DNA of 47,510 nt from Geobacteraceae bacterium (GTDB lineage Bacteria; Desulfobacterota; Desulfuromonadia; Geobacterales; Pseudopelobacteraceae). The DNA lies in the NCBI GenBank assembly GCA_021286935.1, contig JAJTBI010000015.1:1-47510 (forward strand). The letters run 5' to 3'. A program made the translations under genes and the position numbers. Under the pieces are notes generated by a model, which saw only the letters and a program-made list of their open reading frames with translations, ran no database searches and was not told the DNA's origin. How positions within the stretch are numbered: the first letter of the stretch is position 1; each line of letters begins with the position of its first letter. This document shows, piece by piece, positions 24,271 to 33,151 of the stretch.

Positions 24271-25065
24271 TTATCTCAAGAGCTTGAACAGGTACGCAAA
24301 GGTGCCGGCAACCGAGAAGCTGGTCAGGAAGTTGAAGGTTTTAAAGAGTGACTTGGCAATATCCACCTTGCCCTGGTGCAGGGCGATGTCTGTGGAGATA
24401 CCGTCAAACTCAATGATATCAAGCCAAGGTTTGTCCCATTGATACACCATCAGGTAAAGACCAGCGCCTTTCCAGATCAGGGCAAAGATAAAGACAAGAC
24501 CAAAAGAGAGAATACCGTTAGCGATTGGTGAGTCTTTCATTTCTTTGTAAATCTTGAAGATGGTGTAGATGTTGATAATACAGAGGTAGAACCAGACGGT
24601 GTTGTTCATCATCCGGTAGTTACGCAGCACATACAGAGATGGTTTGGGGTTCACACTAACCACCAGAATGGTAAGTGCCAGGATTGCAGCAGTGCCGATA
24701 TAAATGGTCTTTTTTGATCCTGTAATCTCAAGTGTTCTGGTGAATACGAAATATTCCTGGATACCGTGACTGATAACCAGAATGGCAACCGTACCGATCA
24801 TGTAGTGTACTGCAATCATGACCGTAAAGGTTTCATGCCAGGGGTTCAGTTGGTAGGACTGACTCCAGAAAAGCAGGAAGAAACCGATTGAGATACTGGT
24901 CCAGATCCGGGAGTTGTTAAGGCTGAAATAGAAGCTGAATGCCGCAGCAACAAACCAGAAAAAAACCAGAAGCAGGTCGGTGAAATCAATAACGACCGCA
25001 TTGTAGATCTTTGGTAAAAAGGGGAATATTGATGTTAAAGCCTGAAAAAAACCTGTTAAATCCAT
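24271..25065 (-). CDS. Polytopic membrane protein of unknown function
   Basis: 264 residues with about seven or eight hydrophobic segments (for example VIDFTDLLLVFFWFVAAAF, WTSISIGFFLLFWSQSY, MIAVHYMIGTVAILVISHG, TIYIGTAAILALTILVV and LSFGLVFIFALIWKGAGLYL). I do not recognise a family. Conserved-looking polar residues within membrane segments include SHGIQEYF and HETFTV. There is no haem or transport motif I can name. GAGGAGG precedes the ATG. It lies 36 bases after the DUF4388-like gene and shares its promoter, so the two may form a membrane protein plus cytoplasmic partner pair. Confidence 0.75.
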   Translation of the reverse strand: MDLTGFFQALTSIFPFLPKIYNAVVIDFTDLLLVFFWFVAAAFSFYFSLNNSRIWTSISIGFFLLFWSQSYQLNPWHETFTVMIAVHYMIGTVAILVISHGIQEYFVFTRTLEITGSKKTIYIGTAAILALTILVVSVNPKPSLYVLRNYRMMNNTVWFYLCIINIYTIFKIYKEMKDSPIANGILSFGLVFIFALIWKGAGLYLMVYQWDKPWLDIIEFDGISTDIALHQGKVDIAKSLFKTFNFLTSFSVAGTFAYLFKLLR

Positions 25066-25101
25066 AACGCCTCCTCTAAATCTGCGCTGGGCGGAATTAA
25101 A

Positions 25102-26067
25102 TTAAAGTTGTGCAGCCTGGGCAGAGATAGCTTCTTTCATCTCTTTTATTTTATTGGAACTGGCCAATAGTTTTGATCCTTTTTCTATGGCGGTAAGGAA
25201 TTCCTGAAGTTTGTCAGGATCCTTCAGTGATGCTACGCTGCCGATATTCATCAGCTCTTTTTCAGTCAGGGTACGACCGAGTTTGCCGACAAAGCGGGTT
25301 GCCAGATCAAAAATCGCAGCTTCAATCTCATCAGCAGAAAGTTTGGAGGCTTCTACAACAGGTGCAGGAGCAGTGGGCTCTGAAGGTGGTGGCGTTACCG
25401 TTGGAGCAGGAGTTGCAAAGGGGTTGCCGGAAGATGCTTCCCAGAGTGAACGGATATCTATCAAACCAGCCAGATCAAGTACAAACCCATCTGTATCAGC
25501 CAGTACACGTAGATCGACACGGGCACCGGGCAGGCCGGCTATCTGCTGCACTTCTCCTGCCGATGTTTCTATGCCGGTTGAGGCGTCATGGAAGAACCCT
25601 ACGGTTGCGCCGTTACGATAAAAAATCAATCCGGCTCTTTCGGGTGTGTAAATTTTAAGTGTAGCGGTCATTTGTTCGGTTTTGATCCGGTCAAGCAGTG
25701 CCTTGAAATCAATCAGCTTGATTTCCTGGCTGTCAATGGTTGCCGGTCCGCCTGCGAGCGCCATCACTGCCAAAGTAATGTCTTTAGACAGTGCGTATAC
25801 GCTGAAGGTACCGCTTGAAGCAAGCAGCATTAATTCAACCAAAGATTGCAGGGCTGCCTGTTCTTTGATTTCATTGCCATCACGATGCACAATGGCAGTG
25901 ACCAGCTTTCCCTCGTCGTAGACCAGGGCACAGTCAGCCGCAGGAAAGTCAAAAATGGCACAACCGGTCAGTTTGCCGTTTTTGAGTTTATCCAGTGCGT
26001 CAGGTAGTTGTAACTTCGAAATAGGGACATTCTCGGCCAGGGGGTTTCCTTTTGGCAGCAGAAACAT
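25102..26067 (-). CDS. Protein with two DUF4388-like units and a C-terminal helical domain
   Basis: A 321-residue cytoplasmic protein. Two stretches share the pattern L-x2-L-L/D-x2-K/I-x5-TG/TA-x-L/A followed by a beta hairpin with a buried G: residues about 15-95 (LPDALDKLKNGKLTGCAIF...ALVYDEGKLVTAI) and about 118-175 (FKALLDRIKTEQMTATLKI...GLIFYRNGATVGF), resembling DUF4388 domains common in delta-type signalling proteins. A Pro-rich linker near 220-240 (PTVTPPPSEPTAPAPVV) leads to a helical end domain. I infer the DUF4388 relationship by pattern only. It heads a two-gene operon with a polytopic membrane protein. Confidence 0.7.
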   Translation of the reverse strand: MFLLPKGNPLAENVPISKLQLPDALDKLKNGKLTGCAIFDFPAADCALVYDEGKLVTAIVHRDGNEIKEQAALQSLVELMLLASSGTFSVYALSKDITLAVMALAGGPATIDSQEIKLIDFKALLDRIKTEQMTATLKIYTPERAGLIFYRNGATVGFFHDASTGIETSAGEVQQIAGLPGARVDLRVLADTDGFVLDLAGLIDIRSLWEASSGNPFATPAPTVTPPPSEPTAPAPVVEASKLSADEIEAAIFDLATRFVGKLGRTLTEKELMNIGSVASLKDPDKLQEFLTAIEKGSKLLASSNKIKEMKEAISAQAAQL

Positions 26068-26164
26068 AATGGAGATCCCTCAAATGTGGAGTGGCAGAGA
26101 TGAAATCCCTGCGGTAAACCTTGGAAGTTTGTTTACGGTCTCATATGGATAAACAATGTTTGTC

Positions 26165-26192
26165 ATTGTAGCCAATGAAACACGTCTGTCAA
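26165..26192 (-). promoter_or_regulatory. Strong sigma-70 promoter for the DUF4388-like/membrane protein operon
   Basis: On the minus strand TTGACA (26192-26187) and TACAAT (26170-26165) are 16 bases apart, a near-consensus promoter, 98 bases before the start at 26067. The 9-mer AATGTTTGT occurs at 26155-26163 next to the -10 and again at 26209-26217, which may be a regulator half-site. Confidence 0.65.
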
Positions 26193-26259
26193 GCTCTGTC
26201 CCATAAAAAATGTTTGTTTTTCTTGACAAGATGCAGCTTCCGTATTTTTGTGGCAGGCC

Positions 26260-28704
26260 ATGCACACAAAACGCCCGCTTCTCATATCGATTGTTTTTCT
26301 GGTTTTGGGATGCCTGACCGAGTATCTGATTGAGGTTCCGTTCTCTTCTTTTATTCCATTGATGTTAGCCGTTTGTCTAGCTTGCTCCGTACCGTTTAAA
26401 AGCCGGATAATATTTGGTTGTCTATTGGCATTGTTCTGGATAGGTTGGGGAATGGCAGCGTTGTCACCACGTTTGGATAACAGCCATGCTGGTCAAGGTG
26501 TTACTGCATTTGATGGCAAGCACGTCATTGTTGAGGGAGTCCTGCTGGGGCGTTCTTATATGAAGGCCGAAGGACAGCGCCTTGAGCTTCAGGTTGAGCA
26601 GGTGTATTCAAACGGCACTCTGTTCGCTGTTGATGGTGTTCTGCTACTTACGATTGCCAAAGGTCAGGGACGCTGGTTGAGTGGTGACAGAATCCGTTGT
26701 CCGGCCAAGATACATATCCCACGACTACTTGGGTTGCCAGGCGAATTTGATTATCGTCGCTACCTTGCACTGCGCGGGGTGCAGGCAACGGCATGGGTAC
26801 ATGACGCTGATGGCGTTGTGCTGATGCGAGGTGCTGCTGTGACGTCGTGGCGCCGCTGGATTGATGCGCTTGCGTTGTGCAGTCAGGAATTCATCAAAAA
26901 AAGTATCCCGGTCCCTGATCAGCGCAGTATTGTACTGGCCCTGGCAACCGGGGGACAACAAGAGGTATCACCCGCCTTGACAGCCGCCTATAGCCGGGCT
27001 GGTGTGTCCCACATTCTTTCTGTCTCAGGATTCCGCGTTGGTGTGGTGGTAGCAGTGTGGGTCCTTTGTTTGCGGTGGTTGCTGCTGCGTTGGGAGTGGC
27101 TGGCACTACGCATTGATGTCCGACGTACGGCGTTGCTTTCAGCTCTGCCTCTTATGCTGCTGTACCTTGTCTTTACCGGTGGCGCACCTGCTACAGCCCG
27201 GTCTGTACTGATGTTGTCAGCTGTGGTACTGGCCATTTGGAGTGAGCAAGAAATTGACAGTCTGGATGCGCTGCTGCTGGCAGCCTTTTGCTTGCTGGTG
27301 GCAGACCCGGGCGTTCTGTTTGACCTTTCATTTCAGCTTTCGTTTCTGGCGCTTTGGGGGCTGCTGGTGCTGACTCCGTTACTTGTTGCACCGTTTGATC
27401 GCTTTACGGTGCGGGGTTGGCAGCGGACACTGCTGCTATTCTGTGCGGCTTCGATAGCTGCCGTACTTTCCACCATGGCGCCGGTGCTGGACTCATTCCA
27501 TCAGGTCTCATTTACTGGAATTCTGGCGAATCTGGTGGTGGTGCCACTTCTAGGGTACGGCGCAACGGTTCTGGCTACGGCAGCGGTTCCGCTGCAGTTC
27601 TGGCTGGCACCTGTGGCGTCGTTTTTGCTGACGGTGTCTGGCTGGCTGGTGGAGATCAGCAACCGTTTTATTTGCTGGATATCCCAACTGCCTGTACTGC
27701 AGATCTTCTCTGTCGGCCCTGTTGATCTGTTCGCTACCGTTGCCCTGCTTGCGCTGCTTAGCTTTGTCCGGTCAGGTCGTGTTAAAGGTATTAGCGTAAG
27801 CCTGTTGGTAATCGGGGTAATGCTGGTACATCTGTGGCCAGATGCAATACCTGACGGGAAGATGAGGATCACCTTTCTGAGCGTGGGGCAGGGGGATGCT
27901 GCCCTGATCACACTTGCAGACGGTCGTACCCTGCTGGTGGATGGTGGTGGCTATCTGCGGGATTCCGGCAAGGATTTTGGTGAACGCTATCTTGTACCAG
28001 CATTGCACCGCCTGAAGGTTAAACGGATTGATCTGATGATCTTGACCCATCCCCATCCTGACCACCTGGGAGGGTTGCCTGCGGTTGCCGAGCAGTTTCG
28101 GGTGAGGGAGTTCTGGCAGGGGACGTCAGTTGGCTCAAGCGACAACTATCAACGCCTTATCGGGGCGCTCAACAGTCAGAATACAACCCTGAGGGTAGTG
28201 AAAAAGGGTGATCGTGTCCAATTGGGAAAGGAGTTGTTACTCTCAGTTCTTTCTCCAATGGATGCGGCAGGCGCAGAGGAAGGAGACAATGATGATTCCT
28301 TGGTGCTACACCTTCAACAGTCCGGTTTCAGCGCGCTTTTTATGGGAGATGCCGGTTTTCCTGTGGAAGATATGCTGCTTCATGATGGAATCGGTGAGAT
28401 TACTCTACTTAAGGTGGGACACCATGGCAGCCGATACGCAACTAGTGAACGATTTCTTGCCAGGATCAAGCCCCGCGTTGCCGTGATATCAGTTGGTGCA
28501 GGAAATACGTTTGGTCTGCCAACAGAAGAAACCATCGGCAGGATCAGGCAGCAGCGGGCAGAACTCTATCGAACTGATCAGCAGGGTACTATTCTGTTTG
28601 AAACCAATGGCATTGAATTTAGCGTTGCCCCACGTAAGAACGAATCTGCCCTGACTGCTGCCGTGCGACATTTTGTTTTGACAGCCAGTAATTTGCTGCG
28701 ATAA
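26260..28704 (+). CDS. comEC: DNA uptake channel protein ComEC/Rec2
   Basis: A full-length ComEC of 814 residues: N-terminal membrane helices and a soluble DUF4131-type segment, a central Competence domain of many transmembrane helices (SRAGVSHILSVSGFRVGVVVA; ARSVLMLSAVVLA), and a C-terminal metallo-beta-lactamase domain starting LSVGQGDAALIT, with metal motif THPHPDHLGG and LKVGHHGSRYAT. ComEC forms the inner-membrane channel that brings single-stranded DNA into the cell. The ATG at 26260 is preferred; a TTG 12 bases upstream is also in frame and neither has a strong ribosome site. The diguanylate cyclase gene follows after 43 bases. Confidence 0.93.
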   Translation: MHTKRPLLISIVFLVLGCLTEYLIEVPFSSFIPLMLAVCLACSVPFKSRIIFGCLLALFWIGWGMAALSPRLDNSHAGQGVTAFDGKHVIVEGVLLGRSYMKAEGQRLELQVEQVYSNGTLFAVDGVLLLTIAKGQGRWLSGDRIRCPAKIHIPRLLGLPGEFDYRRYLALRGVQATAWVHDADGVVLMRGAAVTSWRRWIDALALCSQEFIKKSIPVPDQRSIVLALATGGQQEVSPALTAAYSRAGVSHILSVSGFRVGVVVAVWVLCLRWLLLRWEWLALRIDVRRTALLSALPLMLLYLVFTGGAPATARSVLMLSAVVLAIWSEQEIDSLDALLLAAFCLLVADPGVLFDLSFQLSFLALWGLLVLTPLLVAPFDRFTVRGWQRTLLLFCAASIAAVLSTMAPVLDSFHQVSFTGILANLVVVPLLGYGATVLATAAVPLQFWLAPVASFLLTVSGWLVEISNRFICWISQLPVLQIFSVGPVDLFATVALLALLSFVRSGRVKGISVSLLVIGVMLVHLWPDAIPDGKMRITFLSVGQGDAALITLADGRTLLVDGGGYLRDSGKDFGERYLVPALHRLKVKRIDLMILTHPHPDHLGGLPAVAEQFRVREFWQGTSVGSSDNYQRLIGALNSQNTTLRVVKKGDRVQLGKELLLSVLSPMDAAGAEEGDNDDSLVLHLQQSGFSALFMGDAGFPVEDMLLHDGIGEITLLKVGHHGSRYATSERFLARIKPRVAVISVGAGNTFGLPTEETIGRIRQQRAELYRTDQQGTILFETNGIEFSVAPRKNESALTAAVRHFVLTASNLLR

Positions 28705-28707
28705 TAC

Positions 28708-28725
28708 GAATGATGACGATCATTC
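28708..28725. repeat. Perfect inverted repeat between comEC and the diguanylate cyclase gene
   Basis: GAATGAT (28708-28714) pairs with ATCATTC (28719-28725) across GACG, just after the comEC stop. There is no T-run, so it is a poor terminator; it may be an operator or an RNA stabiliser. Confidence 0.4.
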
Positions 28726-28747
28726 TAGAGGTAAGGCTTTATTCCTG

Positions 28748-30157
28748 ATGACTGAAACCAGACAGATGAATGAAATACTGATCGTTGAAGACGATCGCTT
28801 TTTCCGGGAGTTATATGCCGATCTGCTGCGTCAGGCCGGATATAGCGTGGAAACGGCCTGTTCTGGTGAGGAGGCGCTTGACCTGCTGCAGGATGCCCGC
28901 TTTGGTCTGGTGGTGACAGACCTTGCCATGCCAGGTATTTCAGGGTTGGAGCTGCTGGTAAAGATCAAGTCTCAGGACCCTTCCATTGATGTTATTCTGG
29001 TGACAGCCAACGCTGATCTTGAGTCAGCCCTTTTTTCCCTGAAACATGGTGCAAGAGATTTTCTTTTGAAGCCGATCAGTTCAGATGAATTGCGGCATAC
29101 GGTGCGACTCTGCATGGAACAGCGCCGCCTGCTGGATGAGAATGTTGAGCTGCGTAATATGCTGGGGCTTTTGCAGACCAGTCAGGCACTTTCCAGCTGT
29201 CTGGATCTTGAGGGGGTCTGTCATCTTGCGGTGGATGCCCTGGCACGTGAGATTGGGGTAGGGCGTGGTATTGGTCTGGTGCAGTTGGAGGGAGAGTTTG
29301 TTATCAAGGAGCTGAAAGGTGTTGACGCTGCCACAGGTGCGCTGGTGCATAAACTGTTGGCACCTTCATATCGCAAACGCTCATCCCGTAAAGGGCAGCC
29401 GGTACGGGTGCTCCTGCCAACGGGACATGATATGCTGGACCTGACTGACTTACGGGAGGCGGTTCTCTTTCCTCTAATCATTAGAAACAGTTGCCATGGT
29501 ATGGTGATTTTGTTGAATGACCCGGAGCAGGTTGTTCCATCACTCAAAAACGAACGGAATATCAGTTTTCTTGAAGAACATGGCGCTCGCGCATTGGACA
29601 ATGCCCTGCGCTTTACCTCCACCAGAGATCTGCTTTACATTGATGAGCTTTCCGGTCTGTTCAATTATCGCTACCTGAAGATAGCGCTTGAGCGTGAAAT
29701 CAAGCGTGCTGACCGTTATTCAACCCAGCTATCGGTTGTGTTTCTTGACCTGGATAATTTTAAAAGTGTGAACGATACCTATGGTCACCTGTCTGGCAGT
29801 AATCTGCTTAAGGAGCTGGGTGCACTTTTGAAAAAATCAGTTCGTGAAGTCGATGTGCTGATTCGCTATGGTGGTGATGAGTACACCATCATTCTGGTTG
29901 AAACAGGTCCTGATGCTGCTCAGCAGGTGGGGGAGCGTATCAGAAAGATGATTGAAAAACACAGCTTCCTTGCCAGGGAAGGCTACCAGATCCATGTAAC
30001 TGCCAGCCTGGGGTTTGCCTGCTACCCCGAAGATACTACCGGTATTGATGAGTTGTTGGCCATGGCTGACAAGGCCATGTACGCCGGTAAGGCTGCCGGA
30101 AAAAACTGTATTTATCGTGTTGTCAGCCCTCTTGCTGGCGGTACGCTACCACACTAA
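28748..30157 (+). CDS. Response regulator diguanylate cyclase (REC-GAF-like-GGDEF)
   Basis: A 469-residue protein. The receiver has acidic E14/D15/D16 and acceptor D58 (VVTDLAMPGISG) with Lys in FLLKPISSDE. A middle domain (about 150-300) has GAF-like layout. The C-terminal domain contains the catalytic signature as GGDEY (about 375-379) rather than GGDEF, with the inhibitory RxxD site (REVD) five residues before it, FLDLDNFKSVNDTYGH and SLGFACYPEDTT. It should make cyclic di-GMP on phosphorylation; the F-to-Y change is seen in active enzymes. The ATG has GAGGTAAGG upstream. hisS follows after 10 bases. Confidence 0.93.
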   Translation: MTETRQMNEILIVEDDRFFRELYADLLRQAGYSVETACSGEEALDLLQDARFGLVVTDLAMPGISGLELLVKIKSQDPSIDVILVTANADLESALFSLKHGARDFLLKPISSDELRHTVRLCMEQRRLLDENVELRNMLGLLQTSQALSSCLDLEGVCHLAVDALAREIGVGRGIGLVQLEGEFVIKELKGVDAATGALVHKLLAPSYRKRSSRKGQPVRVLLPTGHDMLDLTDLREAVLFPLIIRNSCHGMVILLNDPEQVVPSLKNERNISFLEEHGARALDNALRFTSTRDLLYIDELSGLFNYRYLKIALEREIKRADRYSTQLSVVFLDLDNFKSVNDTYGHLSGSNLLKELGALLKKSVREVDVLIRYGGDEYTIILVETGPDAAQQVGERIRKMIEKHSFLAREGYQIHVTASLGFACYPEDTTGIDELLAMADKAMYAGKAAGKNCIYRVVSPLAGGTLPH

Positions 30158-30167
30158 GGGAGTAATG

Positions 30168-31388
30168 ATGAGTATTACCGCTATCAAGGGATTCAATGAT
30201 CTTTTACCTTCTGAATCCGGGCTTTGGCAGTTTATTGAACAGACTGCCCGACAGGTCTTTGCACGGTATGGTTTTAACGAAATAAGAGTGCCGATTGTTG
30301 AGAAGACAGAACTGTTCTGCCGTTCAATTGGTGATACCACTGACATTGTTGAAAAAGAGATGTACACCTTTACCGACAAGGGCGGCAGCAGCCTGACCTT
30401 GCGTCCTGAAGGTACGGCCAGCGTGATGCGTGCCTTGATCGAACACAAACTGTACGCCTTGGATAGTGTTAACAAACTCTACTATATGGGGCCTATGTTC
30501 CGTCACGAACGTCCCCAGAAGGGGCGTTATCGCCAGTTTCACCAGATAGGGGCCGAGGTAACCGGTGCTTCAGACCCACTGATTGATGCTCAGGTGTTAC
30601 TCATGGTCAGCCGCCTGTTTCAGGAACTTGGACTGGCCGAACCCAGTCTGCAGATCAACTCGCTGGGGTGTCCTGCCTGCCGTCCGGCTTATCGGGAGGC
30701 TTTGGTGGCCTTTCTGGCCGAACGTCAGGGCTCCTTGTGTGAAGACTGCCGCCGCCGTCAGGGCACTAATCCCCTGCGGGCACTGGATTGCAAGGTGCCG
30801 GGCTGTGTCGAGGCGACCCAGGGGGCCCCGGCCATGGTGGAACACCTCTGTCCCGATTGCAATGACCACTTTGCTGCGGTTCAGGGCTACCTGGTCTCCG
30901 CTGAGGTGCCGTTTAGCCTGAATCCCCGAATGGTGAGAGGTCTTGACTACTATACCCGTACCACCTTTGAACTGGTGACTGGCCTGCTGGGCTCTCAATC
31001 TGCCGTTGCTGCCGGTGGTCGCTATGATGGCCTGGTGGAACAACTTGGCGGGCCTGCGGTCCCCGGTATCGGATTTGCTCTTGGGGTAGAACGGGTTGCC
31101 CTGCTCCTGGGGGATCGGAGTTTTGAACGTGTACCGGACCTGTTCATTGCCGTGATGGGGGATGCTGCACGAACCGCTGGTTTTCGTCTGATGGAGACTG
31201 ATTGCGAAGGCAAGAGTCTCAAGAGCCAGATGCGACGGGCAGACAAGCTTAAGGCCCGTTACAGCATCGTGCTTGGTGATACTGAACTGGCAGCAGGCAG
31301 CGGGGCATTAAAACGGATGGAAGATGGTCGCCAACAGACGGTTGCACTGATTGCCGAAGGTATAGCTGGTGCTATAACAGGAGGTTAG
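30168..31388 (+). CDS. hisS: Histidine-tRNA ligase
   Basis: A class II aminoacyl-tRNA synthetase of 406 residues, normal for HisRS. Class II motif 1 is RYGFNEIRVPIVE, motif 2 is YMGPMFRHERPQKGRYRQFHQIGAE (in part), motif 3 AAGGRYDGL with GIGFALGVER, and the histidine-specific GLDYYTRTTFE. The anticodon-binding domain is C-terminal. I start it at the second of two tandem ATGs (30168), 5 bases after AAGGGAG, giving MSITAIKGFNDLLP; 30165 is also possible. The long in-frame extension upstream overlaps the cyclase gene and is not real. Confidence 0.96.
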   Translation: MSITAIKGFNDLLPSESGLWQFIEQTARQVFARYGFNEIRVPIVEKTELFCRSIGDTTDIVEKEMYTFTDKGGSSLTLRPEGTASVMRALIEHKLYALDSVNKLYYMGPMFRHERPQKGRYRQFHQIGAEVTGASDPLIDAQVLLMVSRLFQELGLAEPSLQINSLGCPACRPAYREALVAFLAERQGSLCEDCRRRQGTNPLRALDCKVPGCVEATQGAPAMVEHLCPDCNDHFAAVQGYLVSAEVPFSLNPRMVRGLDYYTRTTFELVTGLLGSQSAVAAGGRYDGLVEQLGGPAVPGIGFALGVERVALLLGDRSFERVPDLFIAVMGDAARTAGFRLMETDCEGKSLKSQMRRADKLKARYSIVLGDTELAAGSGALKRMEDGRQQTVALIAEGIAGAITGG

Positions 31389-31393
31389 CAACG

Positions 31394-33151
31394 ATGAATT
31401 ATCCGGTCTGGTTTGTTCCGACGTTTGGTGGAGGACTCTTGATCGCCCTGGTGGCGATCATTCACGTTTTTGTTTCTCATTTTGCGGTGGGAGGCGGACT
31501 CTATCTGGTGATGGTGGAACGTAAAGCCATCAAGGAACAGAGTCAGCAGATTATGGCCTTTGTGAAGAAACACACCAAGTTCTTCATGCTGCTGACCATG
31601 GTCTTTGGCGGCCTGACCGGTGTTGCCATCTGGTTTGTGATCTCTCTGATTCATCCGGCAGCCACCTCACTACTGATCCATACCTTTGTGTTTGGCTGGG
31701 CTGCAGAATGGGTCTTCTTTCTGGTGGAGATCGTGGCTCTGTTCGTCTACTTCTACACCTTCGGCAGGATGGACAACCGCACCCACCAGACCATCGGCTG
31801 GATCTATTTTGGTGCGGCCTGGATGAGCCTGTTCCTGATTAACGGCATCATTGATTTCATGCTTACTCCCGGAAGCTGGACCAGCAATAGTGATTTCTGG
31901 TCCGGTTTTTTTAATCCCACCTTCTGGCCATCCCTGTTCTTCCGTAGTTTTATGAGCTTCATGCTGGCAGGCTGCTACGGTTTTCTGACCGCTACTTTTC
32001 TTGAAGATGAGACCACCCGCCATCGGATGATCCGTTATTCCGGTATATGGGCGCTGGTTTCCCTGATTCTCTCCCTTCCCGCTGGCTGGTGGTATCTGTC
32101 GGTACTGCCGTCACCAGCTGCAAAACTGGTATCCGGGGCCTCTCCCACCATTAAACGGGCAGTCATGACCGGTGGTTTCTCACTGGCTGTTCTGGCAGGT
32201 GTGTTGATTGCGTTAATCCTGTTGAACCCCAAGGCTCGTATTCGCTGTCTGATTGTGGCAGTGATGCTGTCAGCCATGGGCTATATGGGGGCCTTTGAAT
32301 GGACCCGTGAGGCGGCCCGGCGGCCCTATGTCATCAACGAGGTGATGTATTCCAACGGCATCCTTAAAAAAGAGGTGGAACGGATCAATCAGGAAGGGTT
32401 CCTCAAAAATGCCAAATGGGTGCAGCATAAAGAGGTGACCGAGGCCAATCAGCTTGAGGCCGGGCGTGAGCTGTTTCTACACCAATGCTTTGCCTGTCAT
32501 ACCGTGGGTGGATTTAACAATGATATTGTCAGTCGGACCAAAACCATGGGCTTTGGAGCCATGCGCAAGTACCTGGCAACAATTCATGAGAAACGTTACT
32601 TCATGCCGCCCTTTGTGGGGACAGATAGTGAGTTGAAGGCACTGGCAGCCTACTTGACTGCTGGTCTGCACAAGAAACCGCTGAACGACGATAGTGGTGC
32701 AGCCGGTGATCGCGGTAAGCTGCTGTATGAAGAAAACTGTGCTGCCTGTCACAGTGCCGACAGTATCAAGCCAAAGATGAAAGGCTGGGATCTGGTCAGG
32801 GTTCGTGCTTCGCTGGACAAACTACCGGCCTTGAATCCGGCTATGCCGGATTATACGGCCCCACCGGCAGATAAGGATGCCATGGCCGGCTATTTGTTCA
32901 GGCTGAACAACTCTGTCGCAGCGGTCCCAGCTAAGGAACAGGGAGCTACGCTGTATGAGGAAAACTGTGCTGCCTGTCACAGTATGGAGCAGATCAGACC
33001 AAAGATGAGCGGCTGGTCTCGGGACAAGATCAGGGCTGCGCTTGATAAGCTTTCAGCCCTGAACCCTGCCATGCCAGATTATACCGGTACACCGGCTGAA
33101 AAGGAAGCCATGGCCGACTACATGGCCAAACAGGCAGGAGGTGTCAAATGA
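31394..33151 (+). CDS. Cytochrome-bd-superfamily-like (CydA-type) membrane protein with three C-terminal c haems
   Basis: 585 residues. The N-terminal ~320 form about eight or nine membrane helices and resemble CydA, the quinol-oxidising subunit of cytochrome bd: His24 and His29 in helix 1, a Glu pair E105/E112 in GWAAEWVFFLVEI, and WTREAARRPYVI (303-314) in place of the GRQPW region. The rest is periplasmic with CFACH (365-369), CAACH (449-453) and CAACH (525-529), the last two in a duplicated ~70-residue module. This suggests a menaquinol dehydrogenase passing electrons to c haems rather than a plain oxidase. It is 5 bases after hisS and overlaps the next gene by 4. Confidence 0.75.
   Translation: MNYPVWFVPTFGGGLLIALVAIIHVFVSHFAVGGGLYLVMVERKAIKEQSQQIMAFVKKHTKFFMLLTMVFGGLTGVAIWFVISLIHPAATSLLIHTFVFGWAAEWVFFLVEIVALFVYFYTFGRMDNRTHQTIGWIYFGAAWMSLFLINGIIDFMLTPGSWTSNSDFWSGFFNPTFWPSLFFRSFMSFMLAGCYGFLTATFLEDETTRHRMIRYSGIWALVSLILSLPAGWWYLSVLPSPAAKLVSGASPTIKRAVMTGGFSLAVLAGVLIALILLNPKARIRCLIVAVMLSAMGYMGAFEWTREAARRPYVINEVMYSNGILKKEVERINQEGFLKNAKWVQHKEVTEANQLEAGRELFLHQCFACHTVGGFNNDIVSRTKTMGFGAMRKYLATIHEKRYFMPPFVGTDSELKALAAYLTAGLHKKPLNDDSGAAGDRGKLLYEENCAACHSADSIKPKMKGWDLVRVRASLDKLPALNPAMPDYTAPPADKDAMAGYLFRLNNSVAAVPAKEQGATLYEENCAACHSMEQIRPKMSGWSRDKIRAALDKLSALNPAMPDYTGTPAEKEAMADYMAKQAGGVK
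32702..33136 (+). repeat. Tandem duplication of a monohaem module inside the CydA-like gene
   Basis: Two copies, 32702-32908 and 32930-33136, encode residues 437-505 and 513-581. Both carry LYEENCAACHS, I-x-PKM-x-GW, and LDKL-x-ALNPAMPDYT followed by an A/E-K-x-AMA motif. Nucleotide identity is high around the haem site (CTGTATGA.GAAAACTGTGC), so the duplication is fairly recent or under conversion. Confidence 0.85.

Noticed and set aside
26223..26248. TTGACA as a -35 for comEC
   Set aside because: The nearest -10-like TATTTT is only 14 bases away and 17-base spacing gives a poor hexamer; transcription would also start almost at the ATG.
30015..30167. Long N-terminal extension of hisS
   Set aside because: The extension overlaps the cyclase gene in another frame and has no family similarity; AAGGGAG before 30168 fixes the start.
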